Shown: piece by piece, positions 18,039 through 26,804 of the stretch | Layout: each line of letters opens with the position of its first letter | How positions within the stretch are numbered: the first letter of the stretch is position 1 | Notes under the pieces: model-generated | Seen by the model: only the letters and a program-made list of their open reading frames with translations | The model's database searches: none | What the model was told of the DNA's origin: nothing | Made by a program: the position numbers and the translations under genes | Source: Allobosea sp. | GTDB taxonomy: Bacteria; Pseudomonadota; Alphaproteobacteria; Rhizobiales; Beijerinckiaceae | Length of the DNA: 64,000 nt | Assembly: GCA_024231975.1 (NCBI GenBank) | Contig: JAAEQB010000078.1 | Location: 347,882-411,881, forward strand | Direction of reading: 5' to 3'

Positions 18039-19976
18039 ATGGAGGCTCTGGCTCGGCCGCACGCGGGCGCAGGCGAGGTGCGCATGCTCGGCCTGCCCGC
18101 CGAGATCGCCTTCCTGGCCGACCATGGCGTGCCGCCGGCGCGATTGCAGGAGGCCGCCCGGCTCGCGGAGCGGATCGGCGTGCCACCAAGCCGTCAGGTC
18201 ATCGCTTCAGGCCTCGTTACGGAGGAGCAGTTCTACCGGGCCTTGGCGGCCGAGCTCGACCTGCGCTTCCAGCCGCGCGCGCCGCCCTTGCAACCCGGCG
18301 GCGACATCGCGGCCATCCTGCGCGAAGGCCTGGCCGTCACCCATGTTCGCCTCGACAGCCCCGTGCGCTTCGCGGCCGCGCCGCCAGCGGGCCCGGCCTT
18401 AAGACGCTTCCTCGCCGCCGGCGCCCGGGCTCGTGGGGATATCGTGGTGCTGCCTCCCTCGGCACTGGCAGCCGAGCTAAGGCGGGCCAATTCCGGAACG
18501 ATCACGCGCGCAGCGGCCTGGCTCGACGAAGCGGGCAGGCAACGCTTCAGCGCCCGCACCGGCACGAACTGGCTGCAGAAGGCACTGGCCTTCATCCTGG
18601 TCGCTATTCTGTCCGTGACCGGCACGCTCGCGCCGACGCTGACCTTGATCGGCGTGATGCTGACGCTGGGACCGGTCTTCTTCGGCGCAGTGCTTCTGCG
18701 CCTCGCGGCGCTGATGGAGAGGCCGACCATCGATCTCTGGCGCGAACATCGCTGGCAGATCGATGACGGCCGCTTGCCCGTCTACACCGTCGCCGTCCCC
18801 ATCTTCGGCGAAGAGGCCGTGCTGGATCAGCTGGTCGAAGCCCTGACGGCCATCGACTATCCCGCCGCCAAGCTCGACATCCGCATTCTCGTCGAGGAGA
18901 TCGACTGGGGTCTGCGCCGTGCCCTCGCGGCTCGCGAGCTTCCGCCCTTCATGCAGGTTGTGATCGTGCCGCGCGGCGCTCCGCAGACCAAGCCGCGCGC
19001 GCTCAACATCGCGCTGGCCGAGGCGCGCGGCGAGCTCTTCACCATCTTCGATGCCGAGGACATTCCCGATCCGCGCCAATTGCGCCTGGCGGCGGCGCGC
19101 TTCCTGCGCTCCGATGCCGATCTCGTCTGCCTTCAGGCCCATCTCGTCATCGACAACACCGAGGATGGCTGGCTCGCCGGCTGCTTCGCGCTCGAATATG
19201 CCGGGCTGTTCGACGTGCTGAACCCCGGCCTGCTGCAATCGGGCCTGCCGATCATGCTGGGCGGCACCTCGAACCATTTCCGGACGCAAGCGCTGCGGCG
19301 CGTCGGCGGCTGGGACCCCTGGAACGTCACCGAGGATGCCGATATCGGCTTCAGGCTGGTGCGTGCCGGCGGCTACATCGCCGATCTGCCGAGCCGCACC
19401 CTCGAGGAAGCGCCAGCCACGCTGCGAGCGTGGCTCAGGCAGCGCACCCGCTGGTACAAGGGCTATCTGCAGACGCTGATCAGTCATCTGCTGCAGCCTC
19501 GCCGGCTGCTGAACGAAGCCGGGCTCCTCAGCACGCTCACCTTTCTGGTGTTGACGCTGGGTACCCTGCTGGGAACCTTCTTTTACCCAGTCTTCGCCGC
19601 AGCAATGGGGACAGCCTTGCTGAGCGGTTCGCTGCTGTCGCCGAATGGCCCGCTGGAACTCCTGTTTTCCGCCGCGGCCCTGGCGCTGGCCGGCGGCGGA
19701 ATCTGCGTGGTCTTCCTGATACCGGCGCTCGGCGCCTGGCGGCGCGGCGCGATCGGGCTATGGCGCTGGCTGCCGCTTCTGCCCGTCTACCACCTGCTGG
19801 CCTCGCTCGCGGCTTGGCTCGCTTTGTATGAATATCTCAATGACCGCTTCGCCTGGAACAAGACGGCGCACGGTCTTGCCCGCTCGTCACGCTATCGCGG
19901 CCTGGCGCAGTCCCCGGCACTCACAGATGCCGCAGCCATTCCTGCGCCGCTTCCGCCGGCGGACGCTCGATATTGA
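18039..19976 (+). CDS. Membrane glycosyltransferase family 2 with GspE-N/MshEN-like N-terminal domain
   Basis: 645 residues. Residues about 10-90 (LPAEIAFLADHGVPPARLQEA, VIASGLVTEEQFYRALAAEL) resemble the N-terminal domain of type II secretion ATPases. A helix pair follows at about 180-225. The catalytic GT2 domain then shows a DAED metal site (TIFDAEDIPDP), a second acidic EDADIGFRL and the Q/RxxRW-type QRTRWYKGYLQT, as in processive cellulose-synthase-like enzymes. Four to five C-terminal membrane helices follow. The ATG at 18039 is preceded by GGGGGG. The likely role is export of a polysaccharide. Its end overlaps the SCO1-like gene by 56 bases, tail to tail. Confidence 0.85.
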   Translation: MEALARPHAGAGEVRMLGLPAEIAFLADHGVPPARLQEAARLAERIGVPPSRQVIASGLVTEEQFYRALAAELDLRFQPRAPPLQPGGDIAAILREGLAVTHVRLDSPVRFAAAPPAGPALRRFLAAGARARGDIVVLPPSALAAELRRANSGTITRAAAWLDEAGRQRFSARTGTNWLQKALAFILVAILSVTGTLAPTLTLIGVMLTLGPVFFGAVLLRLAALMERPTIDLWREHRWQIDDGRLPVYTVAVPIFGEEAVLDQLVEALTAIDYPAAKLDIRILVEEIDWGLRRALAARELPPFMQVVIVPRGAPQTKPRALNIALAEARGELFTIFDAEDIPDPRQLRLAAARFLRSDADLVCLQAHLVIDNTEDGWLAGCFALEYAGLFDVLNPGLLQSGLPIMLGGTSNHFRTQALRRVGGWDPWNVTEDADIGFRLVRAGGYIADLPSRTLEEAPATLRAWLRQRTRWYKGYLQTLISHLLQPRRLLNEAGLLSTLTFLVLTLGTLLGTFFYPVFAAAMGTALLSGSLLSPNGPLELLFSAAALALAGGGICVVFLIPALGAWRRGAIGLWRWLPLLPVYHLLASLAAWLALYEYLNDRFAWNKTAHGLARSSRYRGLAQSPALTDAAAIPAPLPPADARY

Positions 19977-20514
19977 AGGCGCCGACGAAACCGCCATTCT
20001 TGTCCATCAGATAGACCAGGGCGGTGTGGTCCATGGTGTAGTCGCCGTCCTTGAGTGGGACCTTGCGGGCATAGGCGCGGTAGGCCTTGATCGTGGCGTC
20101 GACCGCGGCGCGATCGCCGGTCAGCCCGAGGATGCGCGGGTCGAAGGAGCCGAGATAGCTCTTCATCGTCTCGGCGGTGTCGCGCTCGGGATCGACCGTG
20201 ACGAAGAGTGCCTTGAGCTTGTCGCCCTTTGCTCCCGCCGCCCGCAGAACCTCCGAGATCTCGAACAGCTTGGTCGGGCAGATGTCGGGGCAATGGGTGA
20301 AGCCGAAGAAGACCAGGAAGGGCGCGCCGCGCAGGTCCTTGTCGGTCAAGGTCTTGCCCTCGGCGGTGGTGAGGGTGAACGGCCCGCCGACGCTGGAGGC
20401 GAGGCTCTGCCCGCCCTGGCGGGAGGCCGGTGCGAAGGTGATGAAGGCCGCGGCGGCCAGCGCGGCGGCGCCGAGCAGGAAGACCAGCAGGGGCAGGAGC
20501 AGGCGGCGATTCAC
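19921..20514 (-). CDS. SCO1/SenC family copper chaperone
   Basis: 197 residues: one N-terminal anchor (LLLPLLVFLLGAAALAAAAF) and a thioredoxin-like periplasmic domain with the copper-binding pair FTHCPDICPTK and the conserved His in TMDHTALVYLMD. SCO proteins help to assemble the CuA centre of cytochrome oxidase or handle periplasmic thiols. The GTG at 20514 is chosen because GAGG lies 8 bases upstream and the anchor follows at once. A 58-residue membrane protein is encoded 32 bases upstream, probably in the same transcript. Confidence 0.9.
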   Translation of the reverse strand: MNRRLLLPLLVFLLGAAALAAAAFITFAPASRQGGQSLASSVGGPFTLTTAEGKTLTDKDLRGAPFLVFFGFTHCPDICPTKLFEISEVLRAAGAKGDKLKALFVTVDPERDTAETMKSYLGSFDPRILGLTGDRAAVDATIKAYRAYARKVPLKDGDYTMDHTALVYLMDKNGGFVGAFNIERPPAEAAQEWLRHL

Positions 20515-20546
20515 GGGGAGATCCTCGAAGGCGGACGGAAGGCCGC

Positions 20547-20723
20547 TCAGAAGCAGGCGAGGAGCGCGGCGATCAGCCCGTCGGTGAACAGCCGATCGCC
20601 CTCGCGCCACCAGAGCAGCAGGCCGGCCGCCAGCAGGAGGCCGAAGCCGCCGGCGAGCAGCCAGAGGCCGGGCCGATGGGCCGAGGCGGCGTCCTGCATA
20701 TCGGTCTGCGGAGCTACGCTCAT
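20547..20723 (-). CDS. Small single-pass membrane protein upstream of SCO1/SenC gene
   Basis: 58 residues starting MSVAPQTDMQDAASAHRPGL, with one strong membrane helix (LWLLAGGFGLLLAAGLLLWW), a charged linker REGDR and a second weaker hydrophobic end (LIAALLACF). The ATG is at 20723 and the TGA at 20547-20549, 32 bases before the SCO1/SenC start, so an operon is likely. I do not recognise a family. A role with the copper chaperone is an inference from position. Confidence 0.6.
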   Translation of the reverse strand: MSVAPQTDMQDAASAHRPGLWLLAGGFGLLLAAGLLLWWREGDRLFTDGLIAALLACF

Positions 20724-21047
20724 CGGAGCAATCTAGCGCTGGAGGTCATCAACCGGAAGCTGCGTTCATGCCGCAGGGATACTCCGACTTCCCATCTGCA
20801 CGATGCCACTTGGCGATCCCTCTTGGCCACCCCACATGAGATCATAGGCGCACAGGCTGGCGCCCATCTCTGGCGTCGACGCGAAGAGATGAGTTGAGGA
20901 TGGTTCGCGTTTGCGTCGGGGGCAGGGCCCAGATGCCCGGCTTTCATCAAAGCGCCCCCCTTTCGGCCAGGAACTTGCAAGTCTGTCTGCGGTTGAATGT
21001 TCAGGGGCACTGTCGGCGAGGCCGGCTTGCGCTGGAGGGCTACCACG
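20724..21047. other. Intergenic region upstream of prkA
   Basis: A 324-base gap between the divergent small membrane protein gene and prkA. It carries an EcfG-like promoter at 20970-20994. Open frames crossing it lack a ribosome binding site and I do not call a gene. Confidence 0.6.
20970..20994 (+). promoter_or_regulatory. Candidate EcfG-dependent promoter of the prkA operon
   Basis: GGAAC at 20970-20974 and GGTT at 20991-20994 are separated by 16 bases, one mismatch from the EcfG consensus. The prkA start is 54 bases downstream. A stress-sigma promoter fits the known stress and starvation induction of yeaG-yeaH in other bacteria. Confidence 0.6.
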
Positions 21048-22994
21048 ATGGAACGAGACGGCGAGGTCTTCCGCTTATTCTCCGAGGACTATCGAAGCTA
21101 TTCGCAGGAAGAGATGAGCCTGCAGGAATACCTGCTGGCCTGTCGCGAAGACAAATCGATGTACGCTTCCGCCGCCGAGCGGATGCTCGACGCGATCGGC
21201 AAGCCGAAATTGTTCGACACCAGCCAGGACGAGCGCCTGGGCCGGATCTTCTCGAACCGGACGATCAAGATCTACCCGTCCTTCGCCGATTTCTTCGGCA
21301 TGGAGGATACGATCGAGCGGATCGCCGGCTATTTCCGCTATGCCTCGCAAGGGCTGGAGGAGCGCAAGCAGATCCTCTATCTGCTCGGCCCGGTCGGCGG
21401 CGGCAAGTCGTCGCTGGCCGAGCGGCTGAAGAAGCTGATGGAGGAGCGTCCGTTCTACACGCTCAAGGTCGGCGACCGGATCAGCCCGGTCTTCGAATCG
21501 CCGCTCGGCCTGTTCCGGCCCGACCGCATGGGCGATCTCTTCGAGGACAAGTACGGCATCGCCCGGCGACGCCTGACCGGGCTGATCTCGCCCTGGGCGA
21601 GCAAGCGGCTCGACGAGCTCTCGGGCGACATCGCCAAGTTCAAGGTGGTCAAGCTGATGCCCTCGCGCCTGCGGCAGATCGGCATCGCCAAGACCGAGCC
21701 CGGCGACGAGAACAACCAGGATGTCTCGACGCTCGTCGGCAAGGTCGACATCCGCCAGCTCGAGAATTTCAGCCAGTCGGACCCGGATGCCTATTCCTAT
21801 AGCGGCGGGCTGAACCGGACGACGCAGGGCCTGCTCGAATTCGTCGAGATGTTCAAGGCGCCGATCAAGGTGTTGCACCCGTTGCTGACCGCGACGCAGG
21901 AGGGCAGCTACAACGGCACCGAGAATTTCGGCGGCTTCCCCTATCAAGGCATCGTGCTGGCGCATTCCAACGAGTCGGAATGGCTGCAGTTCAAGAACAA
22001 CAAGAACAACGAGGCGTTCCTCGACCGCATCCTGGTGGTGAAGGTGCCCTATTGCCTGCGCGTCACCGAGGAGAGGCAGATCTACGAGAAGCTGCTGCGC
22101 GAGAGCGAGCTGGCCGGCAGCCCCTGCGCGCCGGAGGTGCTCGACCTGCTCAGCCGCTTCTCGGTCTCGACCCGTTTGAACGAGTTCGAGAACTCGCCGC
22201 TCTACACCAAGATGCGCGTCTATGACGGCGAGAACCTGAAGGAGGTCGAGCCCAAGGCCAAGGCCATGCAGGAGTATCGCGACGCCGCCGGGGTCGACGA
22301 GGGCATGACCGGCGTCAGCACGCGCTTCGCCTTCAAGATCCTGTCGCAGACCTTCAACTACGACACCGAGGAACTCGCTGCCGATCCCGTGCACCTGATG
22401 TACATCCTGGAGGGGGCGATCAAGCGCGAGCAGTTCCCGAAGGAGACGGAAGCGGCCTATCTCGATTTCATCAAGTCCGAGCTGGCGACGCGTTATGCCG
22501 AGTTCATCGGCCACGAGATCCAGAAGGCCTATCTGGAATCCTATGGCGAGTACGGCCAGAACCTGTTCGACCGCTACATCGCCTATGCCGACGCCTGGGT
22601 CGAGGACCAGGACTACAAGGACCCCGACACCGGCCAGATCCTCAACCGGCAGGTCCTCGACAACGAATTGTCGCAGATCGAGAAGCCGGCCGGCATCGCC
22701 AATCCCAAGGACTTCCGCAACGAGGTGGTGAAGTTCACCCTGCGCGCCAGGGCCAGGAACAACGGCCGCAACCCGTCCTGGACCAGCTATGAGAAGCTGC
22801 GCGAGGTAATCGAGAAGCGGATGTTCGGCCAGGTCGAGGACCTGCTGCCGGTGATCAGCTTCGGCTCGAAGCAGGACAGCGTGACCGAGAAGCGCCATCA
22901 CGGCTTCGTGCAGCGCATGGTCGAGCGCGGCTATACCGAGCGCCAGGTCCGGCGCCTGGTCGACTGGTACATGCGCGTCAACAAGGCGGGCTAG
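21048..22994 (+). CDS. prkA: PrkA/YeaG-type serine protein kinase
   Basis: 648 residues. The N-terminal AAA domain has Walker A GPVGGGKSSLAERL at about residue 114 and the PrkA-specific DRISPVFESPLGLF and GLLEFVEMFKAPIKVLHPLL segments; the C-terminal kinase-like region ends HHGFVQRMVERGYTERQVRR. PrkA is a cytoplasmic AAA+ protein tied to stationary phase and nutrient stress; its targets are largely unknown. The start at 21048 follows GGAGGG. It heads the conserved prkA-yeaH-spoVR operon. Confidence 0.94.
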   Translation: MERDGEVFRLFSEDYRSYSQEEMSLQEYLLACREDKSMYASAAERMLDAIGKPKLFDTSQDERLGRIFSNRTIKIYPSFADFFGMEDTIERIAGYFRYASQGLEERKQILYLLGPVGGGKSSLAERLKKLMEERPFYTLKVGDRISPVFESPLGLFRPDRMGDLFEDKYGIARRRLTGLISPWASKRLDELSGDIAKFKVVKLMPSRLRQIGIAKTEPGDENNQDVSTLVGKVDIRQLENFSQSDPDAYSYSGGLNRTTQGLLEFVEMFKAPIKVLHPLLTATQEGSYNGTENFGGFPYQGIVLAHSNESEWLQFKNNKNNEAFLDRILVVKVPYCLRVTEERQIYEKLLRESELAGSPCAPEVLDLLSRFSVSTRLNEFENSPLYTKMRVYDGENLKEVEPKAKAMQEYRDAAGVDEGMTGVSTRFAFKILSQTFNYDTEELAADPVHLMYILEGAIKREQFPKETEAAYLDFIKSELATRYAEFIGHEIQKAYLESYGEYGQNLFDRYIAYADAWVEDQDYKDPDTGQILNRQVLDNELSQIEKPAGIANPKDFRNEVVKFTLRARARNNGRNPSWTSYEKLREVIEKRMFGQVEDLLPVISFGSKQDSVTEKRHHGFVQRMVERGYTERQVRRLVDWYMRVNKAG

Positions 22995-22995
22995 A

Positions 22996-23041
22996 GCATC
23001 GGCCCGAAAAGCGGGGTCCGGTTTTCGGGCAAAGCCGATGC
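22996..23041. repeat. Palindromic intergenic repeat between prkA and yeaH
   Basis: GCATCGGC (22996-23003) pairs with GCCGATGC (23034-23041), and CCGAAAA pairs with TTTTCGG inside. Elements of the form GCATCGG...CCGAAAA...TTTTCGG...CCGATGC are common between genes in Hyphomicrobiales. Here one sits inside an operon, where the RNA hairpin could affect mRNA stability. Confidence 0.75.
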
Positions 23042-23071
23042 GAGAGTAAGAATCCCGGCGGGGAGCCTGCC

Positions 23072-24376
23072 ATGCCGATCTTCATCGACCGCCGCCTGAA
23101 CCCGAAGGACAAGAGCCTGGGCAATCGCCAGCGCTTCCTGCATCGGGTCCGGGCGGAGCTGAAGCGCAGCGTTCAGGAGCAGATCCGCTCCGGCAAGATC
23201 GCCGATGCGGATGGCGAGCACGCCGTCTCGATCCCGGCGAAGGGCACGAGCGAGCCGAGCTTCCGCGCCGCCGGGGACAGCGGCCGGCGCCAGCATGTCC
23301 TGCCGGGCAACAAGCAGTTCTCGCCGGGGGACAAGATGCCGAAGCCCGGCCAGGGCGGCGGAGCCGGCTCGTCGCCCGGCCTGCAGGATTCCGAGGACGA
23401 TTTCCGCTTCGTGCTCTCGCGCGAGGAGGTGCTCGACCTGTTCTTCGAGGACCTCGAGCTGCCCGACATGGTCAAGCTCAACCTGAAGGAAATCCTCGCC
23501 TCCAAGCCGCGGCGGGCCGGCTTCGCGTCGAGCGGTTCGCCGACCAACATCAATGTCTCGCGCACCATGCGCAACAGCCATGGCCGCCGCATCGCCCTGC
23601 AGCGGCCCAAGCGCGCGGAGGTCGAGGCCATCATCGCCGAGCTGGCGAAGATCGAGGCCGAGGGGACGGATCCCGCCCGCGCCAAGGCCACCGCCTTGCG
23701 CGCCGAGCTCGACCGGCTGGAGCGCCGGCGCCGGGTGATCGCCTTCGTCGACCCCGTCGACATCCGCTTCAACCGCTTCGAGGCGCAGCCGCTGCCGAAC
23801 GCAAACGCGGTGATGTTCTGCCTGATGGACGTCTCAGGCTCGATGGGCGAACGCGAGAAGGACCTGGCCAAGCGCTTCTTCGTGCTGCTGCATTTGTTCC
23901 TGAAGCGGCGCTATGACCGCACCGAACTCGTCTTCATCCGCCATACCCATATCGCTCAGGAGGTCGACGAGGACACCTTCTTCCTGAGCACGCAGAGCGG
24001 CGGCACCGTCGTCTCCACCGCGCTGGAGGAAATGCAGCGCGTGATCGCGCAGCGCTATCCGAGCAAGGACTGGAACATCTATGTCGCGCAGGCCTCCGAT
24101 GGCGACAATTTCGCCAGCGATTCCGAGCGCTGCCTGCGCCTGCTCGACAGCGAGATCATGCGCCTGTGCCAGTATTTCGCCTATGTCGAGATCATCGACG
24201 AGCGCGAGAGCGAGATCTTCGGCTCGACCGACAACGGTACCTCGCTCTGGCGCGCCTATCTCACGGTCAAGGAACGCTGGCCGAATTTCGACATGACCCG
24301 CATCGCCCGGGCCGCCGACATCTACCCGGTCTTCCGCCAGCTCTTCACCCGGCAGCCGGCGCGGCCGCGCAACTGA
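23072..24376 (+). CDS. yeaH: YeaH/YhbH family protein (DUF444)
   Basis: 434 residues. The N terminus FIDRRLNPKDKSLGNRQRFL and the C-terminal von Willebrand A-like part, with the metal-site motif MDVSGSMGEREKDLAKRFF and FIRHTHIAQEVDEDTFF, are diagnostic of YeaH. It works with the PrkA kinase in stress adaptation, probably as an adaptor or partner. A glycine-rich linker near 90-105 separates the two halves. The start follows GGGGAGCC. Confidence 0.93.
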   Translation: MPIFIDRRLNPKDKSLGNRQRFLHRVRAELKRSVQEQIRSGKIADADGEHAVSIPAKGTSEPSFRAAGDSGRRQHVLPGNKQFSPGDKMPKPGQGGGAGSSPGLQDSEDDFRFVLSREEVLDLFFEDLELPDMVKLNLKEILASKPRRAGFASSGSPTNINVSRTMRNSHGRRIALQRPKRAEVEAIIAELAKIEAEGTDPARAKATALRAELDRLERRRRVIAFVDPVDIRFNRFEAQPLPNANAVMFCLMDVSGSMGEREKDLAKRFFVLLHLFLKRRYDRTELVFIRHTHIAQEVDEDTFFLSTQSGGTVVSTALEEMQRVIAQRYPSKDWNIYVAQASDGDNFASDSERCLRLLDSEIMRLCQYFAYVEIIDERESEIFGSTDNGTSLWRAYLTVKERWPNFDMTRIARAADIYPVFRQLFTRQPARPRN

Positions 24377-24387
24377 AGGGAGCGCCG

Positions 24388-25941
24388 ATGGCCAGGCATG
24401 CGCACCGCCCCGATCTGCTGTTCACCGGCTCGGACTGGAATTTCGGAACCTTGTCGCATGCCTACGACGTCATCGAGGCGGTGGCGAAGGAGGAGCTGCG
24501 GCTCGACATCTATCCGGTGCAGATGGAGGTGATCTCCTCCGAGCAGATGCTCGACGCCTATTCCTCGATCGGCATGCCGCTGATGTATCGCCACTGGTCG
24601 TTCGGCAAACACTTCGTCCATCACGAATTGCACTACCGCAAGGGCGGCCGCGGCCTCGCCTATGAGATCGTCATCAATTCCGACCCCTGCATCGTCTATC
24701 TGATGGAAGAGAACACCATGGCCCTGCAGGCGCTGGTGACGGCGCATGCGGCCCTCGGGCACAACCATTTCTTCAAGAACAACTACCTGTTCCGGCAATG
24801 GACCGACGCCGACGCGATCCTGGGCTATCTGGATTTCGCCAAGGGCTACATCACCCGCTGCGAGGAGAAGCATGGCGTCGCAGCGGTGGAGTCCGTGCTC
24901 GACGCCGCCCACGCGCTGATGGACCAGGGCGTGTTCCGCTATCGCCGCCCGCCCCGGCTCTCCTCCGAGAAGCAGCGCGAGGGCCTGCGCGAGCGGCTGG
25001 AATATGAGGAGCGCACCTACAACGATCTCTGGCGCACGCTCCCGCGCCAGGCGGATGGCGCCAAGGCGGCGGCGGAGAACGCGGACCTGATCGCCGAGCG
25101 CAAGAAGGCGCTCAACCTGCCCGAAGAGAACCTGCTCTATTTCCTGGAGAAAACCAGCCTGATCCTCGAGCCCTGGCAGCGCGAGATCCTCAGGATCGTC
25201 CGGGTCATCGCCCAGTATTTCTATCCGCAGCGGCAGACGCAGGTGATGAACGAGGGCTGCGCCACCTTCGTGCATTACACCGTGATGAACGCACTGTTCG
25301 ACCGCGGCCGGATCAGCGAAGGCGCCATGCTGGAGATCCTGCGCAACCACTCGAACGTCATCTTCCAGCCGGGCTTCGACGACCCCCGCTTTTCCGGCAT
25401 CAACCCCTATGCGCTCGGCCTCGACATGATGCAGGACATCCAGCGCATCTCGACCGAGCCGACGGCGGAGGATCGCGACTGGTTTCCCGAGATCGCCGGC
25501 AGTGGCGACTGGCGCACGATCCTGCTCGACGCCTGGGCCAACCACCGCGACGAATCCTTCATCCGCCAATATCTCAGCCCGGCGCTGATCCGGAAATGGC
25601 GGCTGTTCACGCTCTCCGATGCGGCGAAGGACACGTTCTATAGCGTGGCTTCGATCCATAACGAGCGCGGCTATCAGCAGATTCGCTCCGCTCTGGCCCA
25701 GAGATACGACATCGGGACGAACAACACCGACATCCAGGTCGTCGATGTCGACCTGCTCGGCCAGCGGCATCTGCGCCTGCAGCACAAGGTCCGCGACGGC
25801 ATCGTGCTGGATGGCGGCAGCTGCGAGGCGACTTTGCGCCATGTCCAGCGGCTCTGGGGCTACGAGGTCAGCCTGCAGGGCGTCGACGCGCAGACCGGCG
25901 CAACGGTCTATGAGCGCTCCAGCAGCCAGCTGGCGCAGTGA
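24388..25941 (+). CDS. SpoVR family protein (YcgB type)
   Basis: 517 residues with the SpoVR pattern: MPLMYRHWSFGKHF, YEIVINSDPCIVYLMEENT, LGHNHFFKNNYLFRQW and INPYALGLDMMQDIQRI. SpoVR is needed for the spore cortex in Bacillus; in non-sporing bacteria its role is unknown but it is almost always next to prkA and yeaH, as here. The ATG at 24388 is 11 bases after the yeaH stop with GGGAG between them. Confidence 0.94.
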   Translation: MARHAHRPDLLFTGSDWNFGTLSHAYDVIEAVAKEELRLDIYPVQMEVISSEQMLDAYSSIGMPLMYRHWSFGKHFVHHELHYRKGGRGLAYEIVINSDPCIVYLMEENTMALQALVTAHAALGHNHFFKNNYLFRQWTDADAILGYLDFAKGYITRCEEKHGVAAVESVLDAAHALMDQGVFRYRRPPRLSSEKQREGLRERLEYEERTYNDLWRTLPRQADGAKAAAENADLIAERKKALNLPEENLLYFLEKTSLILEPWQREILRIVRVIAQYFYPQRQTQVMNEGCATFVHYTVMNALFDRGRISEGAMLEILRNHSNVIFQPGFDDPRFSGINPYALGLDMMQDIQRISTEPTAEDRDWFPEIAGSGDWRTILLDAWANHRDESFIRQYLSPALIRKWRLFTLSDAAKDTFYSVASIHNERGYQQIRSALAQRYDIGTNNTDIQVVDVDLLGQRHLRLQHKVRDGIVLDGGSCEATLRHVQRLWGYEVSLQGVDAQTGATVYERSSSQLAQ

Positions 25942-25958
25942 CCGGCCGCCAATTGGCG

Positions 25959-26699
25959 CTATCGCGCCGACAGGACCCGGCCGGTCCGCAGGGCATGGGC
26001 CCAGTCCGCCCGGCCGTTGTCCTCAGCCCGCCTCGCCGCGTGCTCCCAGTCGTAGGCGATGGCGTGGTGCTCGATCTCGACCGAGTCCGCCATCGTCACC
26101 ACGGCGAAGCGGGCATGCGGCGCGCCGCTCTCCGAGACATGGATGCTGGGATCATCGGCATGATAGGCCGGGTTGCCGACGCTGCCGGGATTGACCACGA
26201 CGCGGCCGTCGTCGAGCCGCAGCAGACGCGGCTGATGGCTGTGGCCGCACAGGATCACGGCAGGACCGGCAGGGCCGAGCAAGTCCTCGACTGCCTCCGG
26301 CCGAGCTGCGACCAGGCGTCCTCCCTCGATCGCATCGAGGAGATAGGTGTCGTCGTCCTTCGGGCTGGCATGGACGCAGCTCGCCCCGCCAACCGTGAGC
26401 TCGAAAGGCAGGCCAGCGAGCCAATTGCGGGCATCGGCGTCGAGATCGCGCCAGGCGAAGCTGTCGGAAGCGCCGAGGCCCTCCTCGGAAACTGCGCCGA
26501 GCGCCCGGTCATGGTTGCCGCGGACATGGCTCATCGGGGTCGCCCGTAGCAGCCGAACCGTCTCCGCCGGCCAGAGCGGGCCCGAGGCACAGTCGCCGAG
26601 ATTGATGATGCGATCGATGGAGAGCCCGGAAAGCCGGGCGAGCACGGCTTCTAGCGCCGGCAGGTTGCCGTGGATGTCGGCGATAACGCCTAGCCGCAT
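25959..26699 (-). CDS. Metallophosphoesterase family protein (YfcE-like)
   Basis: 246 residues with the calcineurin-like metal-binding motifs: GVIADIHGN at the start, NLGDCASGP, HVRGNHDRA, and GHSHQPRLL followed by NPGSVGNP. It should be a cytoplasmic phosphodiesterase or phosphatase; the substrate is unknown. It is convergent with spoVR and not obviously part of an operon. Confidence 0.9.
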   Translation of the reverse strand: MRLGVIADIHGNLPALEAVLARLSGLSIDRIINLGDCASGPLWPAETVRLLRATPMSHVRGNHDRALGAVSEEGLGASDSFAWRDLDADARNWLAGLPFELTVGGASCVHASPKDDDTYLLDAIEGGRLVAARPEAVEDLLGPAGPAVILCGHSHQPRLLRLDDGRVVVNPGSVGNPAYHADDPSIHVSESGAPHARFAVVTMADSVEIEHHAIAYDWEHAARRAEDNGRADWAHALRTGRVLSAR

Positions 26700-26804
26700 G
26701 TCGCAAATCCCGAATCTGCAGCCGGTCTTGCGCCAGCCAACCTTGTGATGGCGCGTCCCGGGCCTCGCGCCAAGGCCCGGGGCGTCATGACGTCGACAAT
26801 GCGA

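Noticed and set aside
26752..26786. Terminator after phnE
   Set aside because: The GC-rich palindrome has no T run on the minus strand, so I do not call it an intrinsic terminator.
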